A stretch of DNA of 64,000 bases from Bacillota bacterium (GTDB lineage: Bacteria > Bacillota > UBA4882 > UBA8346), in assembly GCA_023400055.1 (NCBI GenBank), contig JAEXFN010000058.1:26731-90730 (forward strand), given 5' to 3'. A program made the translations under genes and the position numbers. The notes under the pieces are model-generated. The model was given only the letters and a program-made list of their open reading frames with translations, searched no databases and was not told where the DNA came from. Shown piece after piece: positions 36,594 to 45,605 of this stretch; position 1 is the first letter of the stretch; each line of letters begins with the position of its first letter.

Positions 36594-37904
36594 ATGTTGA
36601 AAAGAAAGATATTGTGTTTTCCCGGATTGCTTGTCGTTTTACTCATTTGCTTCGCTGCCGCCAGCGGCGTCGGTTTCTCGGCCACGGAACCGGTTTCCTT
36701 GCGGTTTTCCTGGTGGGGAACGGCTCCCAGGCATGAAGCCACGCTACAAGCGATCAGTGTCTATGAAAAAATGCATCCCAATGTAAAAATAACCGGTGAA
36801 TACCAGGGGAATGCCGGCTATCAACAAAAAATTATGACCCAGCTGGCCGGAGGCACCGCTCCCGATATTATCCAATATGACTACATGTGGATGCAGAGCG
36901 TCACGGCGATTGAAGATGACTTTTTTGACTTTAAGTCCACCAAAGACACCAATCTCAGTCAATGGCCGAAGAATATCCTCGATAGTTTCTGCACAGTCCA
37001 TGGCCGAGTGGTTGGTCTGCCCATGGGAACCACCACGGATGGCGCGATTATTATCAAATCATTTTTCAATAAATACCATCTGCCGTTTAAACAACAGTAT
37101 ACCTGGGATTGGTTGATATCCGAAGGCAAAAAGATCCATGATGCCCATCCTGATGATTACCTGGTGGGATATGATCCTATCGACTCCACCTGGAGCGATG
37201 ACTTCATCACCGCCATGATCTATTCCCAAACCGGCAAATATTGGGCCACTGACAAAGATAAAAAGCTTAACGTCAGCCGCGCCGATATTTTGAAGGCCTT
37301 CACCCTGCTTAACAACTTGTTTACCAGCGGCGCCTTTATGCCGATGGCGGCAGCCTCTCCCTATACCACCAAGATCGTCAATTCCCCGGATGTGCTCAAC
37401 GGGCATATTGGCATGCTGCTTGACGGAGCCTCGTTTGTTCAGAATCTGGAGGCCTTATTGCCGAAAGGCGCGGTTACGGTCGCCAAGCCTTGTTTGAATA
37501 GTGATGCCGTGAATAAAACCATTTATATTAAGCCGGCACTTTTGGCGGGAGTCAATAATCATTCCAAAAACCGGAATGAAGCGGTCAAATTCCTTAGCTG
37601 GTTCCTGACGAGTGAAAAGGCTGCGGTGATTATGAAGGATCTACGGGCGACTCCGATGGCCAAAACTCCGTTGAGAGTCTGCCAAAAGCAGAATCTGCTC
37701 AATCCCAATATTACCACCATGACCAAATGGGCGCTGCAGAACCCGTCCGAACCCGTTCCGCTCTGCATTTATGACAGCCAAATGCTTACAATGCTGGGCG
37801 ATATCTGCCGTAATCTCGGCTTTAAGGTTGTAACTCCGGAGCAAGCAACCGATCAACTTATCAAGGGCGCCAATGCGAGACTCGAAGAACTGCGGAAGTT
37901 GTAA
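36594..37904 (+). CDS. sugar ABC transporter substrate-binding protein
   Basis: A 436-residue family 1 binding protein. Signal peptide 1-30 with cleavage near GFSA-TE; the only cysteines there are not in a lipobox. VSLRFSWWGTAPRHEATLQA starts the mature domain and TAPDIIQYDYMWMQ is typical. The start is the ATG after AAAGGGAG; a GTG two codons earlier is part of that site. It leads an importer operon divergent from the aldo/keto reductase. The sugar is unknown. Confidence 0.88.
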   Translation: MLKRKILCFPGLLVVLLICFAAASGVGFSATEPVSLRFSWWGTAPRHEATLQAISVYEKMHPNVKITGEYQGNAGYQQKIMTQLAGGTAPDIIQYDYMWMQSVTAIEDDFFDFKSTKDTNLSQWPKNILDSFCTVHGRVVGLPMGTTTDGAIIIKSFFNKYHLPFKQQYTWDWLISEGKKIHDAHPDDYLVGYDPIDSTWSDDFITAMIYSQTGKYWATDKDKKLNVSRADILKAFTLLNNLFTSGAFMPMAAASPYTTKIVNSPDVLNGHIGMLLDGASFVQNLEALLPKGAVTVAKPCLNSDAVNKTIYIKPALLAGVNNHSKNRNEAVKFLSWFLTSEKAAVIMKDLRATPMAKTPLRVCQKQNLLNPNITTMTKWALQNPSEPVPLCIYDSQMLTMLGDICRNLGFKVVTPEQATDQLIKGANARLEELRKL

Positions 37905-38009
37905 GGAAGTATCTTTCTAAGTTACTATCGAAGTTGCATCCAGTGAATACGGAAAAACAATGCTTGCAATGCTTTATAAGGTAAATTTATTCTTCGAATG
38001 AACAGCTTC

Positions 38010-38046
38010 GTGGCACCCACGCCTCGAGAGGGCGCGTGGGTGCCAC
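38010..38046 (+). promoter_or_regulatory. intercistronic hairpin after the binding-protein gene
   Basis: GTGGCACCCACGC and GCGTGGGTGCCAC form a 13-bp stem between binding protein and permease, the third such arrangement in this window. Confidence 0.7.
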
Positions 38047-38113
38047 AATGTTCAATAAGGAAAATTTTCGTCTATATCCCATCCCATATTCGTCAATTAG
38101 GCGGTGAAGTCAC

Positions 38114-39007
38114 TTGAAAAAATCTCCTTATTATAAAAAGAGGGCACTGAGAGGGTTCCTTTTCATTTCGCCATGGTTGATCGGCTTTCTGGTCTTTCAG
38201 CTTTATCCGTTTATTGCTTCGCTTTTTTATTCATTCACGGATTATAACCTGCGTATGATGCATTTTGTCGGGTTGGCAAATTACACCCAGATCTTCACCA
38301 ACGATCCCGATTTTAATAAATCGCTCTGGGTAACGATGGCCTATGTGCTGATGACCCTGCCCATGAAGCTGATATTCTCGCTCTTTATCGCGCTGTTGGT
38401 CAACAATAAGATCCGAGGCGTCGGCATTTACCGTACCGTGTATTATTTGCCTTCCATATTGGGCGGCAGCGTGACGGTGGCTCTGCTGTGGCAGTTCTTA
38501 TTCGAAAGGCAGGGCATCGTCAATACCTTGATGGCCAAGTTCGGGATCCCGTTCGTGGATTGGATGGGAGATCCCCATATTTCGCTGTTTACCTTATCCC
38601 TGCTTTCAGTCTGGCAATTCGGCTCTTCGATGGTGCTGTTCCTGGCGGGTTTGAAACAAATACCCGTCGAATTGTACGAGGCGGGGCGGGTCGACGGCGC
38701 CTCCCGCAGTCGGATGTTTTTCAACATCACGCTGCCGATGCTGTCGCCGATCATTTTCTTTAATCTGGTCATCCAATTGATCGGCACCTTCCAGGAATTT
38801 ACCGCAGCCTATGTTGTTACCCAGGGAGGACCGATCAAATCGACTTACGTCTATGCGTTATTTCTCTACGATCAAGCCTTCAAATTCTATAAGATGGGCT
38901 ATGCTTCCGCTTTGAGCTGGGTGTTCTTTATCATTATCATGGCAATTACGGCGCTATTGTTCAAATCATCGTCGCTGTGGACCTTTTATGAGGATGGTGG
39001 AAAATGA
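38114..39007 (+). CDS. sugar ABC transporter permease, MalF-like
   Basis: A 297-residue permease with six helices and EAA loop YEAGRVDGASRSRMFFNITL. It begins with TTG after GGCGGTGA. The last bases overlap the next permease as ATGA. Shares the operon with the binding protein ahead; no ATPase gene is present. Confidence 0.9.
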   Translation: MKKSPYYKKRALRGFLFISPWLIGFLVFQLYPFIASLFYSFTDYNLRMMHFVGLANYTQIFTNDPDFNKSLWVTMAYVLMTLPMKLIFSLFIALLVNNKIRGVGIYRTVYYLPSILGGSVTVALLWQFLFERQGIVNTLMAKFGIPFVDWMGDPHISLFTLSLLSVWQFGSSMVLFLAGLKQIPVELYEAGRVDGASRSRMFFNITLPMLSPIIFFNLVIQLIGTFQEFTAAYVVTQGGPIKSTYVYALFLYDQAFKFYKMGYASALSWVFFIIIMAITALLFKSSSLWTFYEDGGK

Positions 39008-39849
39008 TGCATGCGAAAAGAACTTTCGGCAAGCTGCTGACCCATGTTTTCTTGATCGCCTTTGGTTTGGTAATGATTTACCCGCTGATCTGGCTGTTCT
39101 TTGCCTCCTTTAAGTCGCCGCGGGAAATATTGGGTTCCATTTCGCTGTTTCCCAGCGAGTGGGTGATGAACTCCTACGCGGAAGGCTTTAAAGGCAGCGG
39201 TCAGTACACCTACACCACCTTCTTTCTGAATACTTTTGCGCTCGTAATTCCGGTAGTGGTGTTCACGCTGATATCGTCCACGATTGTGGCTTACGGATTC
39301 GCCCGGTTTGATTTTCCTTTCAAAAAACCGCTTTTCGCGCTGATGATCGCCACACTGATATTGCCCAACGCCATCATCATCATTCCCCGTTACATTATGT
39401 TCAGAACATATGGCTGGCTGAACTCCTATCTTCCTTTTATCGTGCCGTCGTTATTCGCCACGGCGCCGTTCTTCAATTTTATGATGGTCCAGTTCTTTCG
39501 GGGCATCCCCAAGGATCTCGATGAGGCGGCCACTATCGACGGTTGTGGAAGCTGGGGGGTCCTGATCCGAATCTTGGCGCCGGTATGCAAACCGGCTCTG
39601 TTCTCCGCCGGACTTTTCCAGTTCATGTGGACTTGGAACGACTTTTTCAACACCCTGATCTATATCGACAGCGTCAGCAAATATCCTTTGTCTTTAGCGC
39701 TCCGGTTGTCTATCGACCTCGAAGGCACCGTGGCCTGGAACCAAGTGATTGCAATGTCCTTACTAGCGATCCTTCCCTGTGTGCTGATTTATTTCTTCGC
39801 CCAGAAATATTTTGTGGAAGGCATCGCCACTACCGGAATCAAAGGTTAA
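39004..39849 (+). CDS. sugar ABC transporter permease, MalG-like
   Basis: A 281-residue permease with six helices, EAA loop DEAATIDGCGSWGVLIRILA and the family C-terminus FVEGIATTGIKG. Coupled to the preceding permease by a four-base overlap and followed by a terminator-like structure. Confidence 0.9.
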   Translation: MMHAKRTFGKLLTHVFLIAFGLVMIYPLIWLFFASFKSPREILGSISLFPSEWVMNSYAEGFKGSGQYTYTTFFLNTFALVIPVVVFTLISSTIVAYGFARFDFPFKKPLFALMIATLILPNAIIIIPRYIMFRTYGWLNSYLPFIVPSLFATAPFFNFMMVQFFRGIPKDLDEAATIDGCGSWGVLIRILAPVCKPALFSAGLFQFMWTWNDFFNTLIYIDSVSKYPLSLALRLSIDLEGTVAWNQVIAMSLLAILPCVLIYFFAQKYFVEGIATTGIKG

Positions 39850-39866
39850 TGAATGCCGATTGATAT

Positions 39867-39963
39867 TGATCCACTCCAATCTGCATCTCTTTTCCGCCCT
39901 CGGTTCGCCTTGTTGCCGTTATTAACAGTTTAGCAGAAAGCTCGATCGGAGTGGATCACTTTT
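39867..39963 (+). terminator. terminator-like structure after the importer operon
   Basis: TGATCCACTCC and GGAGTGGATCA pair over a loop of about 70 bases and the second arm is followed by CTTTTTC. Confidence 0.55.
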
Positions 39964-39999
39964 TCATATCATTTCTTCCTTCTTCCTTCGGATTACTTT

Positions 40000-40041
40000 C
40001 AAGGCCAGTGATAAAGTCTTAAGACTTTATCACTGGCCTTG
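40000..40041. repeat. 42-bp perfect palindrome
   Basis: CAAGGCCAGTGATAAAGTCTT is followed directly by its exact reverse complement, with no spacer, centred on CTTAAG. Flanking ATTACT and AGTAAT extend the symmetry with a two-base offset. No T tract follows. Confidence 0.9.
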
Positions 40042-40257
40042 AGTAATCGCTGCGACTCACTCCAGCCTTTTGGCCGGTTTTTTCACAGTTTAAGCTTTCC
40101 TCGGCTTTCCATTCAACTCATATCCCCCGAAGTATTCCCGTAGTTTCTCCTGTAGATGCAGTTTTGAAAGCTTGGCATCATGTCCGGGCCTTCAATCGGG
40201 CTCCAGCCGAAGGTTTATTTCCTGAATCGATCGGCCAAAATTGAATTTGCTTTCCCT

Positions 40258-40690
40258 TCATGTCAGGGATGGTTCTTGGTCCTTTAGGGACGGTCATCAT
40301 CCCTTTAGGGATGAGACATGTCCGTGTTAGGGATGGTCTTCGCCCCTAAAAGGACCAACGTATCCGTGTTAGGTACGCTATGATCCTTGTCAGGTATGGT
40401 CTTCGTCCTTGTAAGGTACGTCATGGTCCTTTCATAGGACGCGACCATCCCTGCATCCCCAAAGACCATCCCTACTTCCCCAAGCCTTGGGGAAACATTC
40501 TCAAGCACCGTAACTGCATCTATAAAGACCGTAACTGCTTCCAGGAGAAGCGTCCCTGCTGTTTTGGAAACCATCCCCGCTTCTGCAGAAACCGTCCCTC
40601 TTGCCCCGGGGTTTGGGGAAGCAAGACCAAGGCTTGAGGAACCATCGCCGGCCGTTGGAGAAAGAAGACCAGGGCTGGGGGAAACATCCA
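40258..40690. repeat. tandem array of about twenty 21-bp units (array D)
   Basis: A diverged copy of array C, close to 88% identical by eye over about 430 bases, in the same orientation, with related sequence also upstream (around GCTTGGCATCATGTCCGGGC). Unit length and the TTAGGGA/TTGGGGA unit types are kept. Open frames on the minus strand give heptad repeats in the same frame as array C, but many substitutions change residues, so coding is doubtful. Confidence 0.85.
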
Positions 40691-40954
40691 TTGCCTCTAA
40701 TCTTCTTCCCTAATCAAATTCTGATATCGAGGCAGGACTTGGAATAAATCTACAGAATTTACTGGTAATATTTATCTTGACCCCATCAGGAAATTTCTAT
40801 CTATCGGAACTTCCCGTTCAGCCCGATCGATTGAGTTGAGTGAAAAATTTTAACACAATGGATTGGTTGCGTATAAATACAATTTTCAATAATGAATCAA
40901 GCAACGCTCAGGAAGTGCGCTCCAATTAAAATATCCAGGGAGGATCAGCAGCAA

Positions 40955-41368
40955 ATGAAAGTTTGTACCATTTGCGGGACATCAAATTTGAACACAAAAG
41001 AAGTCTGCGATAAATGCGGGAACAATCTCCAGGAAACCCTGGCCGGAGCCAACTACAGCTCCCCGCATAAAACCGAAAACGGCTTCCCTCCTCGGCCATC
41101 TTTTGAACAGTCGCAACCATCGTCGGCCTATGAGTACAAACCATGGTTGACCTCCTTCTTCAATGGAATGTCAGTTATCAGTGTCATTGGCGGAGCGATT
41201 GGTACCATTGCATTCTGGCCCAAAGATAATTTAGTGATAAACTACTTGTTTTATATTCCGCCGATTGCTTGCGCCGTTTTCGGAGTGTTAGCAGCGATAG
41301 TTTTCTTTGCGTTTGGAAAAGTTGTGAAAGATTTAGAGTTAATAAAGGATAAGCTGAATATTAAATGA
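40955..41368 (+). CDS. zinc-ribbon two-helix membrane protein
   Basis: A 137-residue relative of the zinc-ribbon/TPR proteins but without the TPR part. CTICG and CDKCG (residues 4-21) form the ribbon; a polar linker rich in Pro and Ser follows, then two helices (~72-92 and ~100-122) and the charged tail VVKDLELIKDKL, matching IIADLDFIKQRI of its relative near 10 kb. The start is the ATG after GGGAGGA. Function unknown. Confidence 0.7.
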   Translation: MKVCTICGTSNLNTKEVCDKCGNNLQETLAGANYSSPHKTENGFPPRPSFEQSQPSSAYEYKPWLTSFFNGMSVISVIGGAIGTIAFWPKDNLVINYLFYIPPIACAVFGVLAAIVFFAFGKVVKDLELIKDKLNIK

Positions 41369-41494
41369 TTCTCTAAGTATAAAAGTTTTGATGATGAATC
41401 ATAATGCGGCTTTTCGAGGTTACCCTCGCTACGGACAGGGTTTCCGCAACGCTTTTAAAGACTATGAAAGAAATAACTGATTTTTGGAGCCTGA

Positions 41495-41737
41495 ATGGTG
41501 TTTGAATATAGAAAAGCTAATATTAATGATATTAATATTTTAACCGAACTGCGCATAGCGATGCTTTGCGATGGGGCCGGTTATAGCGATGAATTTAAAC
41601 GCAGCTTGTACGACAATACAACCTCATATATGGCGGGTGGATTTGCAGATAAGAGCTTTACCGCATGGGTCGCCACTCTACACCAAGAAATTATGGCAAT
41701 GGGCGGAATAGCCTATTATCTCTTAGGACAGTGCTGA
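41495..41737 (+). pseudogene. truncated GNAT acetyltransferase
   Basis: The 80 codons encode the N-terminal part of a GNAT N-acetyltransferase (FEYRKANINDINILTELRI, then MAMGGIAYYLL), stopping where the acetyl-CoA-binding core should begin. The following 200 bases contain no continuation in any frame that I can recognise. A deletion remnant is the simplest reading. Confidence 0.65.
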
Positions 41738-41940
41738 AGCGGCTTCGTTCAACGACGTTTGTATCCGAATTTGTGAGAAAACTAAATCGATTGGTAAATC
41801 TTTAACCTCAAATCCGAATATAACACTAATAATTATGACAGCTAGAACGATAGAATAATAACTAATTCCGAAAAATAAAATAAAAATTAATTATGATATA
41901 TGATAAAGGAAATTTTTAACAGAAAGAAGGTACAAAAATC

Positions 41941-42405
41941 ATGAAGACCTGCATTGATTGTGGTGCTGAAAACCAAAATTTTGATGCTTATTGCCGAAAA
42001 TGTGGAGGTGTGTTAAAGGCATCTGTCTTAGATAAGGCTCCGGTTGGCGAAGAAACGAATGGCTCCGGCCCGCCCTCCTTTTATTCAAAAGCCAATCCCA
42101 TCGAGGAAAAACCCATTGTAAAACCACCTGCGACGCAAGAAGATATAATTACCCTGTTGAACCAGCTTGAGGAGCATCGAATCGGGTTAGCAACTGTCTT
42201 ATCAATTATCTTTCCGGGGCTTGGTCAAATATATAAAGGGTCGCTGGCAAAAGGGTTCATTTTTATGATAATCTGGCTATTTGGCGTCTATTTTTATTTT
42301 CAATGGGTTATATCTTCAATTTATGGATTTGGATTCGGACATTTTTTCGTTGCATTGCTACTATTGATTGGGTGGATCGTAAATTTGGTCGATGCTAGGG
42401 CTTAA
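41941..42405 (+). CDS. zinc-ribbon protein with TM2-like membrane domain
   Basis: A 154-residue protein. CIDCG and CRKCG (residues 3-22) form a zinc-ribbon; a linker of about 50 residues follows; residues ~80-150 form two or three helices with LSIIFPGLGQIYKGSLAKGF and WIVNLVDA, the pattern of TM2-type domains. The start follows AGAAGG. It lies 34 bases before the zinc-ribbon/TPR paralogue, so the two are likely one operon. Function unknown. Confidence 0.7.
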   Translation: MKTCIDCGAENQNFDAYCRKCGGVLKASVLDKAPVGEETNGSGPPSFYSKANPIEEKPIVKPPATQEDIITLLNQLEEHRIGLATVLSIIFPGLGQIYKGSLAKGFIFMIIWLFGVYFYFQWVISSIYGFGFGHFFVALLLLIGWIVNLVDARA

Positions 42406-42439
42406 CCTGCTTGGAAAAGTCGGAGGAGGAGATCAAATA

Positions 42440-43051
42440 ATGCTAATTTGTCCTAAATACAATCAACAATTTGCACCTACAGTCAAGCTTTGCCCGGACT
42501 GTAAATTAGAATTGATACCCGAACCTGACATCTTCTCAGCCGATGAATTATATAAAATCGCTTATTCATTACATTATGATAAATGCCAGTTTGAAGCGGC
42601 TTTAAATTTATATCAGAAATTGATTGAATTATATCCCGATAAACAAGAAGCCGAATGTGCCAAAACTCAAATCAAGAATATCGAGTCGGCTCCAGCGGCG
42701 CAAAGGCTTCGTCCTATAAATATTGCTGCGAAAACCGAAACTCCTGATGTTTCAAGCTGTTATTCTAGAAACAATATAACGGAAGAACCCATAAAAACGC
42801 CTGGATTAACTACTTTTTTCAATATTCTCGGTCTTCTCTCTATCGTCGGTGGTGCGATATGTGCTGCATCATTTTGGCCCAGCCCCTATGCTTTAACTGA
42901 AGGATATGTTTACAAAACAACAGCTTATATCCCGAGTATCGCCTGGTTGGTATCTGGGATAATTTCAGCAGTTATATTTTTTGCTTTTGGAAAAATTATC
43001 GAAGATTTAAATTTTTTGTGTCAAAACGCTAAAAATTCAAGAAATAAATAG
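42440..43051 (+). CDS. zinc-ribbon/TPR-like membrane protein with degenerate ribbon
   Basis: A 203-residue paralogue, the same length as the protein at 10.1 kb, with shared blocks LYKIAYSLHYDKCQFEAALN, LIELYPDKQEAECAKTQIK and TTAYIPSIAWLVSGIISAVI. The first zinc knuckle reads CPKY instead of CPKC, so one metal ligand is lost, while CPDC is intact. Two membrane helices end the protein. The start follows GGAGGAGG. The codon use is more AT-rich than in its relative, suggesting longer residence in this AT-rich segment or separate acquisition. Confidence 0.72.
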   Translation: MLICPKYNQQFAPTVKLCPDCKLELIPEPDIFSADELYKIAYSLHYDKCQFEAALNLYQKLIELYPDKQEAECAKTQIKNIESAPAAQRLRPINIAAKTETPDVSSCYSRNNITEEPIKTPGLTTFFNILGLLSIVGGAICAASFWPSPYALTEGYVYKTTAYIPSIAWLVSGIISAVIFFAFGKIIEDLNFLCQNAKNSRNK

Positions 43052-43250
43052 AATATATCGTCGGAGGGCACCACGGTGGCCAGAGGCGGGCTCCTGGAAT
43101 ATGTTGATTGTCCCCAGGTAGCGGAACGAGAATATACCCTACTTAGTCCCTAATTTTTGAAAGCTGTCATCATCCCGCATAAATTTGAACCTAAATATGC
43201 CAGAGAGCAACGATATATGTATTTAAAACAGCTATGTATTTAAAACAGCA

Positions 43251-43508
43251 TTGAAAAAGACTGGACTTCCTATGATGAAATTTCATAATTTACGACATTC
43301 TGCCCTAATGATTTTGGCTAACTCGAATGAAGATCCCAATGCCATTTGCGATATGGCCCGACATGCGGACATCAATTTCATGAAGCGAACATATATTCAT
43401 AAAAATGTTGAAGCTCAGCGAGGGGCAGCCCAAAAACTTGAGAAACTTGCTGCCAATGGCTATCCTATCAAGCCGCTTTCAAAACGAAAAACTAAAAATA
43501 TAATATAA
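43251..43508 (+). pseudogene. tyrosine recombinase (integrase) C-terminal remnant
   Basis: The 85 codons match the C-terminal catalytic part of phage-type integrases: FHNLRHSALMIL (box II His and Arg), ARHADINFMKRTYIH (His and nucleophile Tyr). The N-terminal DNA-binding and core parts are absent. A 17-bp tandem duplication (TATGTATTTAAAACAGC twice) sits just upstream. It lies 110 bases from the 3' end of a tRNA-Arg gene, the usual place for an integrated element. Confidence 0.75.
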
Positions 43509-43617
43509 TAAATTTAAATCGAATACACCTGCGGTTTTTTAAATTCTTAGAAAATAGCCCTTTTCACGGTAAAAAATGTGAGGGTCCAATTTGGCTGGAT
43601 CCCTCGTCATTATTGAC

Positions 43618-43694
43618 TGGCGCGCCAGGAGGGGCTCGAACCCCCGACCTACAGATTCGAAGTCTGCCACTCTATCCAACTGAGCTACTGGCGC
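43618..43694 (-). tRNA. tRNA-Arg (anticodon TCG)
   Basis: A 77-base cloverleaf on the minus strand: acceptor GCGCCAG/CTGGCGC, D-arm GCTC/GAGT, anticodon stem GCAGA/TCTGT with loop CTTCGAA (anticodon TCG), T-arm GGGGGTTCGAGCCCCTC and an encoded CCA. It reads CGA codons. Integrase remnants flank it on both sides, and an internal stretch of it is duplicated near 45.5 kb. Confidence 0.95.
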
Positions 43695-43772
43695 GCGTTG
43701 ATTTTGCAAAATCTATTATATGACTTTGACGACGAATTTACAACAACCAGATTTTAGCCTTGGTTTGTTTTT

Positions 43773-43946
43773 CTATTTGTCGTAAACCCATCTAATTTTC
43801 CAGACACGAGTATACATGTTCATAGTGATTCTAATATCTGTAGGATTAAGATTCTCTGAAATAACCTTTAAATCTTCTCCTTTGGCTAATAATATGCATA
43901 GAACTGTGCCGCAAGCAATGAAAGTGAATATTTCGATCTTCAAATC
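43773..43946 (-). pseudogene. frameshifted tyrosine recombinase remnant
   Basis: Read on the minus strand, one frame gives NIHFHCLRHSSMHII and the adjacent frame continues LLAKGEDLKVISENLNPTDI and ITMNMYTRVW. Together these are the C-terminal block of a tyrosine integrase, with box II LRH and the terminal Tyr, broken by a frameshift near the centre. It ends about 80 bases from the 5' end of tRNA-Arg. No longer functional. The remaining ~240 bases to the right hold no recognisable gene. Confidence 0.65.
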
Positions 43947-44188
43947 AGTCGTTATTTCTTAAAATATTTGGTGGTAAAATTGTTCTTGCGTAATAGCTTT
44001 AACCTCTCCCAATGCTGGATTGATAAATTAATATTTTTTTGAGTTGCTCATAGACATCAGTAAGAATAGTTCCAGCTTTCTATAACGTGTATTTTCCGCT
44101 ATAAATTTTTCTGCAAATTTAATGGTTCTTTGGATAATCATCTCATTTGAATAACTTTCTTTCTAATGTTTTCACTAATAAAGCCTCC

Positions 44189-44332
44189 TCATTTAACTCT
44201 TACTAAATTAATTCTATTTTCAATTTCTATTTTCAAGGCAGTAAGTTCTAAAAATCGGGCGGTCAACTTCATCATTTCCTGGTTAATTATCAAAAGTTGA
44301 TTTTCGTATTTCTCGGTCTTAAGCGTAGACAC
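44189..44332 (-). CDS. possible 47-residue coiled-coil peptide
   Basis: A GTG start about eleven bases after AGGGGGT opens a frame of mostly helical, charged residues (STLKTEKYENQLLIINQEMM, then TALKIEIENRINLV). It lies within the putative integrated segment. Small helical proteins next to integrases are common, but no family is recognised and the call is weak. Confidence 0.3.
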   Translation of the reverse strand: MSTLKTEKYENQLLIINQEMMKLTARFLELTALKIEIENRINLVRVK

Positions 44333-44506
44333 TTTTATTTAAAACCCCCTTAATCATTAATTTGGTCAATACTTGACTAACTGAGCCAACCGCTGCCGAT
44401 TGATTTTGTCAGAATAATAGACAAAAAGAATTGGTATTAGTACCAGACCTTCAGAAGAAATCAGGTTTGATTCTCACAAACCAAAACTTTAAAACTCGAG
44501 ATAGTT

Positions 44507-44980
44507 TTAATAGCTTTCTGCTGCTGTATTTTCAATTCTTATAAGCTCATCACGACTCATATATATATGTCCATCACGACAATAGTAACTATATTCAATT
44601 TTTTCCAGATCATCTTCAGTTTCCGGATGTAAATATTTGTAGACAAGGCGCTGTAGATTGACTGGTTGTAACATTACCCCATCTGGGGCGTTGGGATCAT
44701 TGATTTTTTCAATCGCTAGTCTGTTATTAACAAAATAATAAAAAACACCATCATGATCAATGGAATTTAACAGAATGGAGATGTCAAACCATATATACAT
44801 GTGCTGCTCTTTTCTAATTTTTTCAGAGGTAAGCATATATAGGCTTTTCTCACCATTAATTTTTATAGCGAAGCAAAGATTTTTACCATTATCACTATCG
44901 TGAAAATAAATTCGTATTCCATCCCACAGTCTCCAATATTTTGTGTGGAATTTCTTGCTTAACTGTTTAAATGATGTCAT
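44507..44980 (-). CDS. hypothetical protein in tRNA-Arg-associated segment
   Basis: A 157-residue soluble protein with a strong AAGGAGGG ribosome site before its ATG; the frame extends upstream but without support. Sequence is rich in Tyr, Asp and Lys (KYWRLWDGIRIYFHDSD, YCRDGHIYMSRDELIRIEN) and shows no signal peptide or membrane helix. No family is recognised. It is the only intact-looking gene of ordinary size between the tRNA-Arg and its duplicated fragment. Confidence 0.6.
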   Translation of the reverse strand: MTSFKQLSKKFHTKYWRLWDGIRIYFHDSDNGKNLCFAIKINGEKSLYMLTSEKIRKEQHMYIWFDISILLNSIDHDGVFYYFVNNRLAIEKINDPNAPDGVMLQPVNLQRLVYKYLHPETEDDLEKIEYSYYCRDGHIYMSRDELIRIENTAAESY

Positions 44981-45349
44981 CAAATACACCCTCCTTTTAA
45001 TTTGACGAAGACATTTTTGCTCCAATTGACTATGTTTTTACACCATGAATTACTCTCCTCTAATTTATTTTATTCTAGAATGTTTTAGAATCAGCAAACA
45101 TCCTAATATTTATTTCTAAACCCTTAATGAAGTGATGGAAGACTTATTGAAGAAATACAAAAAGTAGGTGATTAAGTTGATCGATTTTCGGTAGTTCTCA
45201 ATAGTTAGGAATATACTGTGATTTTGTCGGGCTATCTTTTTGGTATATGGCTAAATAATTTTAAAAAGGGAAGCTATAAAGTTTGGCTGTTCCTTTTATA
45301 TTCCTTACAGGTAATTTATTCCTCCCGCCAAATATTGCGATGAAAGAAG

Positions 45350-45454
45350 GTGACTAATGATCAAAATGAACTAAAAAGAATAATTACAACAGTTTATACG
45401 TTAGACAATGATGAAATTACAAAAATATTTAACGGAATTTCTTCTCAACTTTAA
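45350..45454 (+). CDS. possible 34-residue peptide before a terminator
   Basis: GTG-initiated frame encoding TNDQNELKRIITTVYTLDND and a short tail, ending directly at a strong terminator. The ribosome site AAAGAAG is very close to the start. It may be a gene end left by deletion rather than a complete gene. Confidence 0.25.
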   Translation: MTNDQNELKRIITTVYTLDNDEITKIFNGISSQL

Positions 45455-45481
45455 AAACCCCTGATTTACAGGGGTTTTATT
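45454..45481 (+). terminator. rho-independent terminator
   Basis: AAAACCCC-n9-GGGGTTTT followed by ATTG. It ends whatever is transcribed rightward across this AT-rich segment. Confidence 0.7.
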
Positions 45482-45523
45482 GAAAAGATAATATCAAATT
45501 AAATTAAACAAAATATTACTCTA

Positions 45524-45547
45524 GAATTCGAAGTCTACCACTCTATC
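45524..45547. repeat. duplicated internal fragment of tRNA-Arg (att-like)
   Basis: ATTCGAAGTCT and CCACTCTATCCA, separated by one base, repeat the anticodon-arm to D-arm part of the tRNA-Arg in the same orientation, 23 of 24 bases identical. Sequence on either side does not match. This is what an attachment-site duplication by an integrase targeting the anticodon region would leave. Confidence 0.7.
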
Positions 45548-45605
45548 CAGCATTATATCATAACCAACCGATTCATTTACCGATGTTCAATGTAGACGCT
45601 CATTC

